This document shows, piece by piece, positions 26,925 to 35,360 of a stretch of DNA of 64,000 nt (positions are counted from its first letter, which is position 1; every line of letters starts with the position of its first letter). The position numbers and the translations under genes are program-made. This stretch comes from Chloroflexota bacterium (GTDB taxonomy: Bacteria > Chloroflexota > Anaerolineae > UBA4142). The stretch covers positions 21,673-85,672 of the forward strand of contig JACQYF010000122.1 in NCBI GenBank assembly GCA_016208315.1. The letters are read 5' to 3'. The notes below the pieces were generated by a model. That model was not told where the DNA came from. It worked only from the letters and a program-made list of their open reading frames with translations, and searched no databases.

Positions 26925-28169
26925 ATGCGTGTCCTCTTCATCACTGGCGAATATCCACCCATGCAAGGCGGCGTGGGCGATTACACGCGCGAGATCGCCC
27001 ACGGGCTGGCGGCGCACGGCGCCGAGGTTCGCGTCCTCACGTCACAATTGGCAACTACCAATTACCAATTACCAATTACCAATCGCCAATTTTCCATTCG
27101 CCCGATCATCGCCAAGTGGAACTGGTCGAGTCTCCGCGTGATCTCCAATTATGTTCGTGATTTCGCGCCCGACATCGTCAACATCCAGTACCAGACCGGC
27201 GCGTACGCGATGCACCCGGCCATCAATTTTCTCCCGCGCATGCTGCGATTTCCCTTCTTTCCCTCATTTCCCAAATTTGTCGTCACCTTCCACGACCTCC
27301 GCATCCCTTACCTCTTCCCCAAAGCCGGCCCCCTCCGCGAATGGGTCACGCGCGAGCTGGCTCGATCGTGCCACGCCGTAATCGCGACCAACGCCGAAGA
27401 CTATTCCAAGCTTTCGCCTTTTAACTTGAGACTTTTGACTTGTATCCCCATCGGCTCCAACATACCAACCATCGAGCCGCAGGACTATCGCCGTTCCGAG
27501 TGGCGCGCCCAACTTGGCGTATCGGATGGAGAATTGCTGCTGTGCCATTTCGGTTTTGTGAACGCGCGCAAAGGATGCGATACGCTCGTCCGCGCGCTCG
27601 CCATGTTGCCGAATGCGAAACTCTTGATGATGGGCGGGCAGACCGGCGCGAGCGATCCGACGAATGTGGCGCAACTTGCTCAACTCCAATCCTTGATCGC
27701 CGAACTCGGCTTGACGGAGCGCGTGCGCTGGACCGGCTACACGCCGCCGGAGGTGGTCACCGCAAATTTCCGCGCCGCGGATCTCTGCGTCCTGCCGTAT
27801 CGCGAAGGCGCGTCGTATCAACACGGCACGCTGATGGCCGCGCTCGCGCACGCGATGCCGATTGTAACCACCGCCTCACCCCCTACCCCCCTTCCCCCTC
27901 CCCCCTCTCCTGGAACGAAGTTCAGTTCCAGGAGAGGGGGGAGGGGGACCGAGGGGGAGGGGGGTGAGGTCACATTGAGTGATAGTCACAATTGCCTCTT
28001 GGTTTCCCCCGACGATCCGCACGCGCTTGCGCAAGCCATTCAGCGCGCGGCTGGCTCGCCGGAATTGCGCGCGCGGCTCAGCCGTGGCGCGTGTGACCTC
28101 GCGCAGCATTTCACCTGGTACAAAATCGTCCAACAATACCTCGAATTGTTCAACCACCTAACCATCTAA
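26925..28169 (+). CDS. GT4-family glycosyltransferase carrying in-frame repeat insertions
   Basis: GT-B glycosyltransferase of 414 residues: FITGEYPPMQGGVGDYTREIA at the N-terminus, IPIGSNIP, CHFGFVNARKGCDTLVRAL, and a C-terminal donor site LPYREGASYQHGTLMAALAHAMPIV. Two foreign-looking stretches interrupt the fold. One follows RVLTSQ (encoded by 27044-27094). The other is a Pro/Gly/Arg-rich segment of 32 codons (27874-27969) placed exactly after AMPIVTTA, in the loop following the donor site. Both keep the frame. A GTG at 26919 overlapping the previous stop is an alternative start. Confidence 0.86.
   Translation: MRVLFITGEYPPMQGGVGDYTREIAHGLAAHGAEVRVLTSQLATTNYQLPITNRQFSIRPIIAKWNWSSLRVISNYVRDFAPDIVNIQYQTGAYAMHPAINFLPRMLRFPFFPSFPKFVVTFHDLRIPYLFPKAGPLREWVTRELARSCHAVIATNAEDYSKLSPFNLRLLTCIPIGSNIPTIEPQDYRRSEWRAQLGVSDGELLLCHFGFVNARKGCDTLVRALAMLPNAKLLMMGGQTGASDPTNVAQLAQLQSLIAELGLTERVRWTGYTPPEVVTANFRAADLCVLPYREGASYQHGTLMAALAHAMPIVTTASPPTPLPPPPSPGTKFSSRRGGRGTEGEGGEVTLSDSHNCLLVSPDDPHALAQAIQRAAGSPELRARLSRGACDLAQHFTWYKIVQQYLELFNHLTI
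27044..27094. repeat. Intragenic ccaattaccaatt repeat in the GT4 gene
   Basis: Four to five copies of an ACCAATT unit, read in frame as a segment rich in Thr, Asn, Gln and Leu. The unit resembles the intergenic family D arrays. Confidence 0.6.
27874..27969. repeat. Family A palindromic element inside the GT4 gene
   Basis: Begins CCTCACCCCCTACCCCCC and ends GGGGGGTGAGG, with an apex hairpin TGGAAC/GTTCCA. It is 96 bases long, exactly 32 codons, and leaves the gene open. Its left arm is nearly identical to that of the element in ftsK at 28860. Confidence 0.85.
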
Positions 28170-28210
28170 CCACCTAACGACCCAACCACCCAACCACCTA
28201 ACCACCTCCC

Positions 28211-28241
28211 TTGCGCCGTTTTTCGATTTTTGTTGTATAAT
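28211..28241 (+). promoter_or_regulatory. Promoter candidate of ftsK
   Basis: TATAAT (28236-28241) with TTGCGC (28211-28216) 19 bases upstream, longer than ideal. The ATG at 28256 leaves a leader of under ten bases. Confidence 0.5.
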
Positions 28242-28255
28242 ACAAATGTTCCAAA

Positions 28256-30616
28256 ATGGCTTATCGAAAACCGCGCGCGAAACCAAAAGAACAACCCAGA
28301 ACCAAGCCGCTCGTGCAGCTCGACCCGGAACGCTGGGAAGAGATTGCCGCGATCGTCGTCTTTATCCTCGCGGCGCTCACCGCGCTCGCCGCGTTCAATC
28401 TGAGCGGCGGTTTTTTGCTCACGCCTTGGGTGCAGACTTTGCAATTGTTCTTGGGCTGGGGAGTCTATTTCACGCCGCTGCTCCTGCTCGGGTTGGGCTT
28501 GTGGCTTTTCTTCGACGCGCTCGACAGAATCGTAAACATCGGTTGGGAACGCCCGATCGGCTTGGGCTTGTTCTATCTCTGGCTCGTCGCCGTGCTGCAT
28601 TGGGTCAACTCATTCGAGAACCTGACCAAGATGCCCGGCAAGTTTGAAGGCGGTGGATGGCTCGGTTGGGCGATCACGTTTGTCCTCGTGCAAGCGTTTG
28701 GCACCGTCGCCGGCGCGTTCGCCTTGCTCGCCATCGTCAGCATCGCGCTGATTCTGCTTTTCAACATTTCGCTGCCTGAGCTCCTGCGCCGAATCTTCTA
28801 CCTCGCGCGGCTGATTCCGAACCTGCCCCGCGAACTGAGTCCGGGCAAGAAACAACCCGCCTCACCCCCTACCCCCCTTCCCCCTCCCCCCTCTCCCTCT
28901 AGCCACGCCGTTAACGACGTGGCTAGAGGGAGAGGGGGAGGGGGGGTGGGGGGTGGGGGTGAGGTGAAAAGCCCCATCGCCGCGCGCATCATCGGCAGCC
29001 CGCCCACTTCGCCCGCTCCCGCGATTCCGTCCCCGCCCACCATTCAGCGCGAGTGGCGTCTGCCGAACATTAGCGATATTCTCGAAGAAAGCGCCGAGCA
29101 AGAAATCAGCCAACAGGAAATTCGCGGCAAGGTCCGCATCATCGAGGAAACGCTCTCGCATTTCGGCGTGCCCGCCAAGGTGCTCGAAGTCAATCAAGGT
29201 CCGACCATCACGCAATTCGGCGTCGAGCCGGGCTTTATCGAACAAAAAGGCGTGGATGGCAAAGTGCATCGCGTCAAGGTCAAAGTCAGCCGCATTAGCG
29301 CGCTGCAACACGACCTGGAACTCGCGCTCGCCGCCGCGCCGATTCGGATCGAAGCGCCGGTGCCGGGCCGCAGCGTCGTCGGTATCGAGGTGCCGAACTT
29401 GCAGGTCGGGATGGTCAGTCTGCGCGGCATTATCGAGTCCGAGACATTTGCAAAGATCAAGTCCAAACTGCGGATCGCACTGGGGCAGGATGTCGCCGGT
29501 CAACCGATCTGCGCGGACCTCGCGACGATGCCGCACTTGCTCATCGCCGGCGCGACCGGGTCCGGCAAATCGGTCTGCGTCAACTCGATCATCGCCGCGC
29601 TGCTTTGCACGACGACGCCGACCGAAGTGCAATTCGTGATGATTGACCCCAAGCGCGTCGAGCTGGTCAATTTTAACGGTATTCCGCACTTGCAGCGCCC
29701 GGTCGTCAACGAAGTAGACGGCGCGGTCGGCGCGCTCCAAAGCGCGGTCGAAGAGATGGACAAGCGGTTCAAGCTGTTCGCGCAAAAAGGCGCGCGCAAT
29801 ATCGAAATCTACAACCACATGGTCGAGGATCAGCCGACCGAAAAACTGCCGTTCTTTATCGTGATCGTAGACGAGTTGGCTGATTTGATGATGGTCGCGG
29901 CGAATGAGGTCGAGCACACGATCACGCGCCTCGCCCAGATGGCGCGCGCGACCGGCATCCACTTGATCCTCGCGACCCAGCGGCCTTCGGTGGATGTCGT
30001 GACCGGCTTGATCAAGGCGAACTTTCCCGCGCGCATCTCGTTCGCGGTGACGAGCCAAATTGATTCGCGCGTCGTGCTCGATTCGCCCGGCGCGGAAAAG
30101 CTCCTCGGCCGCGGCGATATGCTGTACATGGCCAGCGATTCGTCGAAATTACTGCGGCTGCAAGGGTGCTTTGTGTCCGATCGCGAATTGGAAAAATTGG
30201 TGACGTACTGGAAAGGGTTTACGCCACCCGCGCCCACTGTGCCGTCGCCGCCGGATACAGTCGTGCAGACCACGTTGTGGGGTGGGAGTGTACCCGTAAA
30301 GGCGGGCGCGTCCGAAGAAGACGACCTGCTGCCGCAAGCCATCGAGGTCGTGAAGCAGACTCGGAAAGCATCGGTCTCGCTCCTTCAACGCAAACTGCGG
30401 ATCGGTTATTCCCGCGCCGCGCGCTTGATCGAATTACTCGAAGAGAAGGGCGTCGTGGGACCGGACGAAGGTCCGACGAAAGGCCGCGCGGTGCTCGCGC
30501 CAGATCGCCCGACCCATTCGCCCACGCGACGTTCCACATTGCCGCGCGCATCAGACACCGGGCTTGACTTTTCGGATTTCACCGAAGCCGATTGGGACGA
30601 TACGGACAAAGAGTAG
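28256..30616 (+). CDS. ftsK: DNA translocase FtsK/SpoIIIE
   Basis: Septum-located DNA pump of 786 residues that clears chromosome ends at division. Four membrane helices (about 30-185) are followed by a linker. The motor has an alpha domain (ISQQEIRGKVRIIEETLSHFG), a beta RecA-like core with Walker A GATGSGKSVCVN and Walker B FFIVIVDELADLMMV, and a C-terminal gamma winged helix (LPQAIEVVKQTRKASVSLLQ, RLIELLEEKGVVG) that would read KOPS-like sites. The linker contains a family A element (28860-28964) coding for a Pro- and Gly-rich 35-codon insert. Confidence 0.95.
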   Translation: MAYRKPRAKPKEQPRTKPLVQLDPERWEEIAAIVVFILAALTALAAFNLSGGFLLTPWVQTLQLFLGWGVYFTPLLLLGLGLWLFFDALDRIVNIGWERPIGLGLFYLWLVAVLHWVNSFENLTKMPGKFEGGGWLGWAITFVLVQAFGTVAGAFALLAIVSIALILLFNISLPELLRRIFYLARLIPNLPRELSPGKKQPASPPTPLPPPPSPSSHAVNDVARGRGGGGVGGGGEVKSPIAARIIGSPPTSPAPAIPSPPTIQREWRLPNISDILEESAEQEISQQEIRGKVRIIEETLSHFGVPAKVLEVNQGPTITQFGVEPGFIEQKGVDGKVHRVKVKVSRISALQHDLELALAAAPIRIEAPVPGRSVVGIEVPNLQVGMVSLRGIIESETFAKIKSKLRIALGQDVAGQPICADLATMPHLLIAGATGSGKSVCVNSIIAALLCTTTPTEVQFVMIDPKRVELVNFNGIPHLQRPVVNEVDGAVGALQSAVEEMDKRFKLFAQKGARNIEIYNHMVEDQPTEKLPFFIVIVDELADLMMVAANEVEHTITRLAQMARATGIHLILATQRPSVDVVTGLIKANFPARISFAVTSQIDSRVVLDSPGAEKLLGRGDMLYMASDSSKLLRLQGCFVSDRELEKLVTYWKGFTPPAPTVPSPPDTVVQTTLWGGSVPVKAGASEEDDLLPQAIEVVKQTRKASVSLLQRKLRIGYSRAARLIELLEEKGVVGPDEGPTKGRAVLAPDRPTHSPTRRSTLPRASDTGLDFSDFTEADWDDTDKE
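28860..28964. repeat. Family A palindromic element inside ftsK
   Basis: Left arm CCTCACCCCCTACCCCCC and right arm GGGGGGTGGGGGTGAGG flank an apex hairpin TCTAGCCAC/GTGGCTAGA. It is 105 bases long, exactly 35 codons, and sits in the flexible linker between the membrane and motor domains. Confidence 0.85.
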
Positions 30617-30620
30617 AAAT

Positions 30621-30649
30621 TTCCCCATTTCGCCATTATGCTCTATAAT
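30621..30649 (+). promoter_or_regulatory. Promoter candidate of the lipoprotein gene
   Basis: TATAAT (30644-30649) with a poor -35 (TTCCCC, 30621-30626) at 17 bases. The leader to the ATG at 30734 is about 80 bases and contains a TTCGGC/GCCGAA hairpin. Confidence 0.45.
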
Positions 30650-30733
30650 GGTGTCTGCTTTCGGCATCGGCGCCGAATTGTTGTTCCCTGCTCTAACCCT
30701 CATCAAATTCCCATTGAAAGGAGAAATTGACCG

Positions 30734-32311
30734 ATGAGAAAGCATTTGGTCAGTGCTTGTATTTTGCTCGTCGCTGTTGCTCTACTCGCCACGGCTTGCG
30801 GCACGCCCGCGACGCCCACTCCCACCCCGCGACCTACTCTGCCGCCCACGCAGCCACCGCCGCCCACACTTCCGCCAACGCCGGTCCCGCCGACCGCAGC
30901 GCCCACGCCGACCGTCGTGCCCACCGCGGCGCCGCTGTCTAGCGACGCGCTGAAGAATGCCGAGTACCCGGTTCAGGGTCCGGCAAGCGGCAAAGCCAAA
31001 CTCGTCAATGGAACGTACAGCGAAAAGGTCCCCAACTCCACGGCTCAGGTTGTCGTGACGTTCGAGAACATTGTCGCCACGGGCGATTTGAACGGCGACC
31101 GTTCGGACGACGCGGCGGTGTTGATCAGCGTCAAGACGGGGGGCACGGGTACTTTTTATTATCTCTACGGGGTGATCAACGAGAGGGGCACACCCAAGCC
31201 CGCGGCGCCGGAACTTTTGGGCGACCGGATCAAAGTCAAGTCGCTCACGATTCAGGGCGGCGAGATGGTCGTCAACTTTCTGACGCAGGGTCCGAGAGAC
31301 CCGATGACGAATCCGACGCTGGATACGACGCGCAAATTCCGGCTGCAAGACAACAAGTTGGTTTCGACGACGCCGGTCACGCCCACCGCAGCCGCGCCGA
31401 CTAAAGCGGCGGTCGTCGCCACGCCAAGGCCCGCGGTCACCGCGACGCCCACCCCCCTGCGGCTGCCCGCGCCGAGGGGCAGCATCGCGTATCACAAGAG
31501 TGACCAGGGGATTGATCGCGTCCGCGCGCTTGACCTGGATCGCAACGTCACGACACCGCTGGTAGACACCGGCCCGGTAATGGATCTGACTTTGGGCGGC
31601 TCGGGCACCAACGCGCATCTCGGCGAGTTTTCGCCAGACAACCTCAAGTTCGCGTTCATCCAGGTCACCGCCGCGGGCGGCGCCAACAATCTCAAAGTGC
31701 TCGATTTTCGCAGCGGCGCCACGAACGGAATATTCTCGGACGCCGGCATGTCCAGTCCGGTTTGGTCGCCCGACGGCAATCGGATTGCATTCGTTCGGAC
31801 GAATAGCAATCAGGCCTTTTGGGCGGTCAGCGTCATCAATGCCGATGGAACCGGGGGCGTCCGCGATCTCTTCACGAATCGAGGCGGCGAGCAACTACGC
31901 GGCGGCCTAGCGTGGTCGAAGCAAAACATCTTTGCGGTCGGCTTGAACACGACCGGGCTGAACGATGTGTACACGCTGTTCTCGGACGGAGGCGGACTGA
32001 CGAATCGCACGAACAACCCCGCCGACGACAGTACGCCCGCCTTTAGCCCGGACGGCAAACAAATCGCGTTCACGTCTACGCGCGACGGGCGTCAGCAAAT
32101 CTATGCGATGAACGCGGATGGCAGCGGTGTGCGCCGCGTCAGCCAAAGCACCGTGAACGACTGGTCGCCTTCCTGGTCGCCGGATGGCAACTGGATCGCG
32201 TTCACGTCTACCCGCAACAATTCCACCGACATTTACATCATGGATACGCGCGGGGGCAACGTCAAGCAAATGACCACCGGCGGCGGCGACCGCCCGATGT
32301 GGTCGCGGTAG
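30734..32311 (+). CDS. TolB-like beta-propeller lipoprotein
   Basis: 525 residues. A lipoprotein signal (LLVAVALLATAC, Cys at about 23) is followed by a Pro/Thr-rich stalk to about residue 75. A first domain (about 80-200) contains GDLNGDRSDDAAVLISV, resembling an EF-hand/FG-GAP-like segment. A second Pro/Thr linker leads to a propeller of WD40/PD40 blades (FSPDNLKFAFIQ, SPVWSPDGNRIAFVR, PAFSPDGKQIAFTSTRDGR, PSWSPDGNWIAFTSTR). It should be anchored outside the cell membrane and bind proteins or ligands; its partner is unknown. GAAAGGAG precedes the ATG. Confidence 0.88.
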   Translation: MRKHLVSACILLVAVALLATACGTPATPTPTPRPTLPPTQPPPPTLPPTPVPPTAAPTPTVVPTAAPLSSDALKNAEYPVQGPASGKAKLVNGTYSEKVPNSTAQVVVTFENIVATGDLNGDRSDDAAVLISVKTGGTGTFYYLYGVINERGTPKPAAPELLGDRIKVKSLTIQGGEMVVNFLTQGPRDPMTNPTLDTTRKFRLQDNKLVSTTPVTPTAAAPTKAAVVATPRPAVTATPTPLRLPAPRGSIAYHKSDQGIDRVRALDLDRNVTTPLVDTGPVMDLTLGGSGTNAHLGEFSPDNLKFAFIQVTAAGGANNLKVLDFRSGATNGIFSDAGMSSPVWSPDGNRIAFVRTNSNQAFWAVSVINADGTGGVRDLFTNRGGEQLRGGLAWSKQNIFAVGLNTTGLNDVYTLFSDGGGLTNRTNNPADDSTPAFSPDGKQIAFTSTRDGRQQIYAMNADGSGVRRVSQSTVNDWSPSWSPDGNWIAFTSTRNNSTDIYIMDTRGGNVKQMTTGGGDRPMWSR

Positions 32312-32322
32312 CGCAGCAATGG

Positions 32323-32358
32323 AAAGACCTTCAGGCCTGAAAACCTGAAGGTCTTTTT
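32323..32358. terminator. Bidirectional terminator between the lipoprotein gene and the aminotransferase
   Basis: 13-bp stem AAAGACCTTCAGG/CCTGAAGGTCTTT with T-runs on both strands, lying between convergent genes. Confidence 0.88.
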
Positions 32359-33275
32359 CACACTTCCGTTCTCCACTCCCCATACCGCGCGTCAATCCCG
32401 CGCACCAAATCGTGATACAGATTCTCCAACTGCGTCGTGATGGGGCCGATGCCGCCGTCGCCCAGCGTAAAGCGATCAACCGATGCGAGCGGCATGATCT
32501 CCGCGCCGGTTCCGCACAAGAACGCTTCGCTCGCCACGTACAACTCGGTACGGTCCACCTCGCGTTCGATCACTTGTATTTCCAAGACCTCGCGGCACAG
32601 TTGAATAAGCGTCGCGCGCGTGATGCTCTCCAGAATTCCGCTCGTCACCGTCGGCGTGATAATTTTCCCATTCCGCACGATCATCACGCACGCGCCGGGC
32701 GCTTCGGCCACTTTGCCATTTTGGTTGAGGAGGATGGCCGCGTCGTAACCGTTCCGCCGCGCTTCCTCGGCGGCGAGGCGCGAGTTGAGATAGTTGGAAG
32801 CGGCCTTGACGCGCGGCGGCATCACGTTATCGCTCAGGCGCGCCCACGAGCTAACGCACGCGTGCGCGACCTTGCCGCCCTTGAGCTTGGAGGCCCACGG
32901 CGTGGTGTTGAGCACGATGCGCGGCGCATTCTGATCCGTAACGCCAAACAGCGTGCTCTCGACAAACGCGAGCGGGCGAATGTAGGTGTCGCCCGCGCAT
33001 TCGTTCGCGCGCAAAAGGGAAAGCAATCCCTCTTTGATCTCGGCGGTTGAAAACGGCTGCTGCATGCGCATCAAGCGGATGGATTGCGCCAAGCGCGCCA
33101 AATGCGCGTCGAGTTGAAAGACAAATAACCGCTGGGCCGATTCGTTCCAATACGCGAGGATGCCTTCAAACACCGACGACACGCCGGCCGTGCCGACGGT
33201 CGTGATGTGAATCGTCCCCTCGCTCCAACGCGTGAGTTTGCCGTCGAGCCAGATGAATTGGGGGTGGTCTGCCAA
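32358..33275 (-). CDS. ilvE: Branched-chain amino acid aminotransferase (class IV)
   Basis: PLP-dependent fold-type IV transaminase of 305 residues, likely the last step of Val/Leu/Ile synthesis or the first of their breakdown. FEGILAYWN is near the N-terminus; the PLP lysine lies in PRVKAASNYLNS; phosphate-binding residues are in SGILESITRATL and CGTGAEIMPL. The start is a TTG at 33275 with AGAGG upstream. Some D-amino acid transaminases and ADC lyases share the fold, but the residue pattern fits IlvE best. Upstream is a dense repeat region rather than a recognisable promoter. Confidence 0.85.
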   Translation of the reverse strand: MADHPQFIWLDGKLTRWSEGTIHITTVGTAGVSSVFEGILAYWNESAQRLFVFQLDAHLARLAQSIRLMRMQQPFSTAEIKEGLLSLLRANECAGDTYIRPLAFVESTLFGVTDQNAPRIVLNTTPWASKLKGGKVAHACVSSWARLSDNVMPPRVKAASNYLNSRLAAEEARRNGYDAAILLNQNGKVAEAPGACVMIVRNGKIITPTVTSGILESITRATLIQLCREVLEIQVIEREVDRTELYVASEAFLCGTGAEIMPLASVDRFTLGDGGIGPITTQLENLYHDLVRGIDARYGEWRTEV

Positions 33276-33314
33276 CTGATACCTCTAAAGCAAGGTACAC
33301 AGGTAGACAAGTAG

Positions 33315-33425
33315 ACACAGTAGATCACAGTTTCACCGAGGAGTGAGCGCTCTCTAGCGCGACTCACGCATGACGTCGGCGTTAGAGAACGCCTGTCTCC
33401 TCGAATTTGTGATGTACTGAGACAA
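33315..33425. repeat. Cruciform element, copy 1
   Basis: Nested inverted repeats CAGTAGATCACA/TGTGATGTACTG, CGAGGAG/CTCCTCG and GCGcTCTCTA/TTAGAGaaCGC enclose a 15-base apex. Copy 2 follows at a period of 123 bases with a different apex. Confidence 0.8.
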
Positions 33426-33437
33426 GTAAACAGGCAG

Positions 33438-33547
33438 ACACAGTACATCACAGGTTTACCGAGGAGTGAGCGCTCTCTAGCGCGAATCCAGCAACAGGGC
33501 GGCGTTAGAGAACGCCTTTCTCCTCAAATCTGTGATCTACTGAGACA
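33438..33547. repeat. Cruciform element, copy 2
   Basis: Same architecture as copy 1: CAGTACATCACA/TGTGATCTACTG outside, GAGGAG/CTCCTC, then CTCTCTA/TTAGAGA. Each outer arm has one mismatch with its own partner but is perfectly complementary to the arm of the other copy. Confidence 0.8.
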
Positions 33548-33627
33548 GGTACAAAGGTAAACTGGCAAACAAGTTCAATGTACGTGTGTACTTTTGTACC
33601 TGTTTACTTGTCTACTTGTCTACCTGT

Positions 33628-34074
33628 TTACTTGTGTACCTGCCTACCTGCCTGTTCCTTCTTCCACGCCTCGTACTGCTCGTCAAAGTACATCTCATTC
33701 GCCTTGTAGTAATCCTCCGACCGTTTGAACGCGTCCTGCACGATCTGCTCGAACTGCTGCGGTGAGATGCGCTCCCGGACCGCGCTCGCGTCCAGATCGC
33801 CCACCTTGGCCGGCAGCGCGTGATAGACGCTCTCGGCGATTTTCTTTTTGTCCGCGGGTGACAGCGGTGGGTAGCCATCCCCCAGCGCGCATTCCGTTGT
33901 CCGATACGCCGCGTCAATGCCATAGAACGCGATGGGCAGAAGCAAACGTTCCATGTCCTCGGCGGCCCCTGCCTCGCGCTCGACCAGCCGGGGGTAGAAA
34001 AAGATCAATAGCGCAAAAATCGCCGAGCTAATCGCGATGCCGGCGAAGAGGAAGATGAGCGAGTTGACGTCCAT
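33628..34074 (-). CDS. Small membrane protein of unknown function
   Basis: 148 residues with one N-terminal membrane helix (about 4-26, SLIFLFAGIAISSAIFALLIFF) and a soluble, charged, mostly helical remainder (EDMERLLLPIAFYGIDAAYR, ADKKKIAESVYHALPAK, QFEQIVQDAFKRSEDYYK). I do not recognise the family. GGAGA precedes the ATG at 34074; the longer frame upstream is coded by a repeat. The C-terminal AGRQVHK and the stop come from a family B array, giving nearly the same tail as the reductase at 17835 (AGKQVHK). Confidence 0.7.
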   Translation of the reverse strand: MDVNSLIFLFAGIAISSAIFALLIFFYPRLVEREAGAAEDMERLLLPIAFYGIDAAYRTTECALGDGYPPLSPADKKKIAESVYHALPAKVGDLDASAVRERISPQQFEQIVQDAFKRSEDYYKANEMYFDEQYEAWKKEQAGRQVHK

Positions 34075-34089
34075 GGTCTGCGTCTCCGT

Positions 34090-34167
34090 GTAAAGAGTAA
34101 ACAAGTACACAGGGAAACAGGTAGACAAGTCACGTGTGTACCTGTGTACCTGTTTCCCTGTCTACCT
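34090..34167. repeat. Palindromic array (family B)
   Basis: AAGAGTAAACAAGTACACAGGGAAACAGGTAGACA-type units face TACCTGTGTACCTGTTTCCCTGTCTACC-type units. It lies between cinA and the membrane protein gene and begins at the cinA stop codon. Confidence 0.75.
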
Positions 34168-35353
34168 AACCCTTTAGCGTTGCCCGTCTCACTAGATCCA
34201 GCGCGCGCATAATGATCCACGTTTGCGCTTGCTCGCCAATGCCGCCAATGCTGTACGCGCGCGAGAGCGCGCCGCTCGCCGTCGCAACGGCAATCGCGCT
34301 TTTGCCCGTGGCGTCGCTGTATATATCTTCACCCGAATTCGTGCTTGCTAACACCGCCAGCGATATATCCGCGCCCGACACGTTGCGGAATTGTTCCGCA
34401 ATTTTCTCGGCGTTCTTTTCGCTCAGGTCGCTTACGCTGTCGAGAACCATTGCCGACTTGATAATGCGCGCACCCTCGGGCCGGCCCCGCAGACGCTCGG
34501 CGATCTGGCCCGCCGTATTCGTCTCGGCGATGGCGATCCGCCAGTTGCGCGCGGCCAGCGCACGCGCGAGCACCTCGTCAATAGTCTCTTCCCCCTCGCC
34601 ATAAATCCAATCGCCGAGCCGCTCGCGCACCTTGGCTTCCATCTCGCGAATCATCTGCTCGGCTTCGGCGCGCGTCTTGGCTTTGGCCGTCACGCGCACG
34701 TCGGTCTGCCCGGGGTGCGCCAACAGTCCAACCGTGGGATTGGTCGAGGCCTCCAAATCGGCGATCTTGGAATCCACCAAGCTTTCGCCGACCGCGCAAG
34801 TTTTCAGCGTCTTGCTGAGAATGATTTGCTCGTCGCCCGTTTTCTCGCGCAGCCACGGCAGAATGCGCGTCTCCATCAGGTACTTCATTTCGCGCGGCAC
34901 GCCCGGCAGCGAGATAATATAGTGCCCCTCTGTCTCGACGATAAAACACGGCGCGGTACCCACCGGGTTCTCGACCGGAGTCGCGCCGCACGGGATGTAT
35001 GCCTGCCGCACGTTGTTCTCGCTCATCGGCGTGCCCCATTTGGCAAACCGCGCGCGAATTTGCTCGAGCAACCTTTCGTCGAGCACCAAATCGCAGTTCG
35101 TCGCGCGTGCGACCGCTTCGCGCGTCATGTCGTCCACCGTCGGCCCAAGTCCGCCCGTGGTGATGATGACATCGGCGCGCGTGAGCGCGTGGGTGATCGC
35201 GTCCGCAATGCGCCCGACATTGTCGCCGACGGTCGTGCGGAAATAAATATCCACGCCGACTTCGGCCAACCGTCCCGCGATCCAGACCGCGTTCGTGTCC
35301 GTAATTTCGCCGAGCAATAACTCGGTGCCGATGGAGATGGTTTCGGCTCTCAT
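34166..35353 (-). CDS. cinA: CinA-like competence/damage-inducible protein
   Basis: 395 residues with two domains. The N-terminal molybdopterin-binding-like COG1058 domain (ISIGTELLLGEITDTNA, TTGGLGPTVDDMTREA) is linked to ADP-ribose pyrophosphatase activity in this family. The C-terminal domain (about 255-395, EVLARALAARNWRIAIAETNT) matches the PncC/CinA nicotinamide-nucleotide amidase fold. However, the usual E-S-x-T-x-G segment reads ETNTAGQIAERL, so amidase activity may be altered. The role is NAD by-product salvage or repair. It starts seven bases after the proline dehydrogenase gene, so the two are co-transcribed. Confidence 0.88.
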   Translation of the reverse strand: MRAETISIGTELLLGEITDTNAVWIAGRLAEVGVDIYFRTTVGDNVGRIADAITHALTRADVIITTGGLGPTVDDMTREAVARATNCDLVLDERLLEQIRARFAKWGTPMSENNVRQAYIPCGATPVENPVGTAPCFIVETEGHYIISLPGVPREMKYLMETRILPWLREKTGDEQIILSKTLKTCAVGESLVDSKIADLEASTNPTVGLLAHPGQTDVRVTAKAKTRAEAEQMIREMEAKVRERLGDWIYGEGEETIDEVLARALAARNWRIAIAETNTAGQIAERLRGRPEGARIIKSAMVLDSVSDLSEKNAEKIAEQFRNVSGADISLAVLASTNSGEDIYSDATGKSAIAVATASGALSRAYSIGGIGEQAQTWIIMRALDLVRRATLKG

Positions 35354-35360
35354 GTTGCCT

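Larger units (their letters stand above)
33293..33655. repeat. Family B palindromic array with two embedded cruciform elements
   Basis: AGGTACACAGGTAGACAAGTAGACA-type units at the left and TACCTGTTTACTTGTCTAC-type units at the right flank two tandem copies of a separate palindrome (33315-33425 and 33438-33547). No gene is seen in 33276-33627. The right end runs into the membrane protein gene and supplies its last codons and stop. Confidence 0.75.

Noticed and set aside
33293-33655. Possible CRISPR array (repeated units at regular spacing)
   Set aside because: The units are palindromic and degenerate, only two long copies exist, there are no distinct spacers of constant length and no cas genes nearby.
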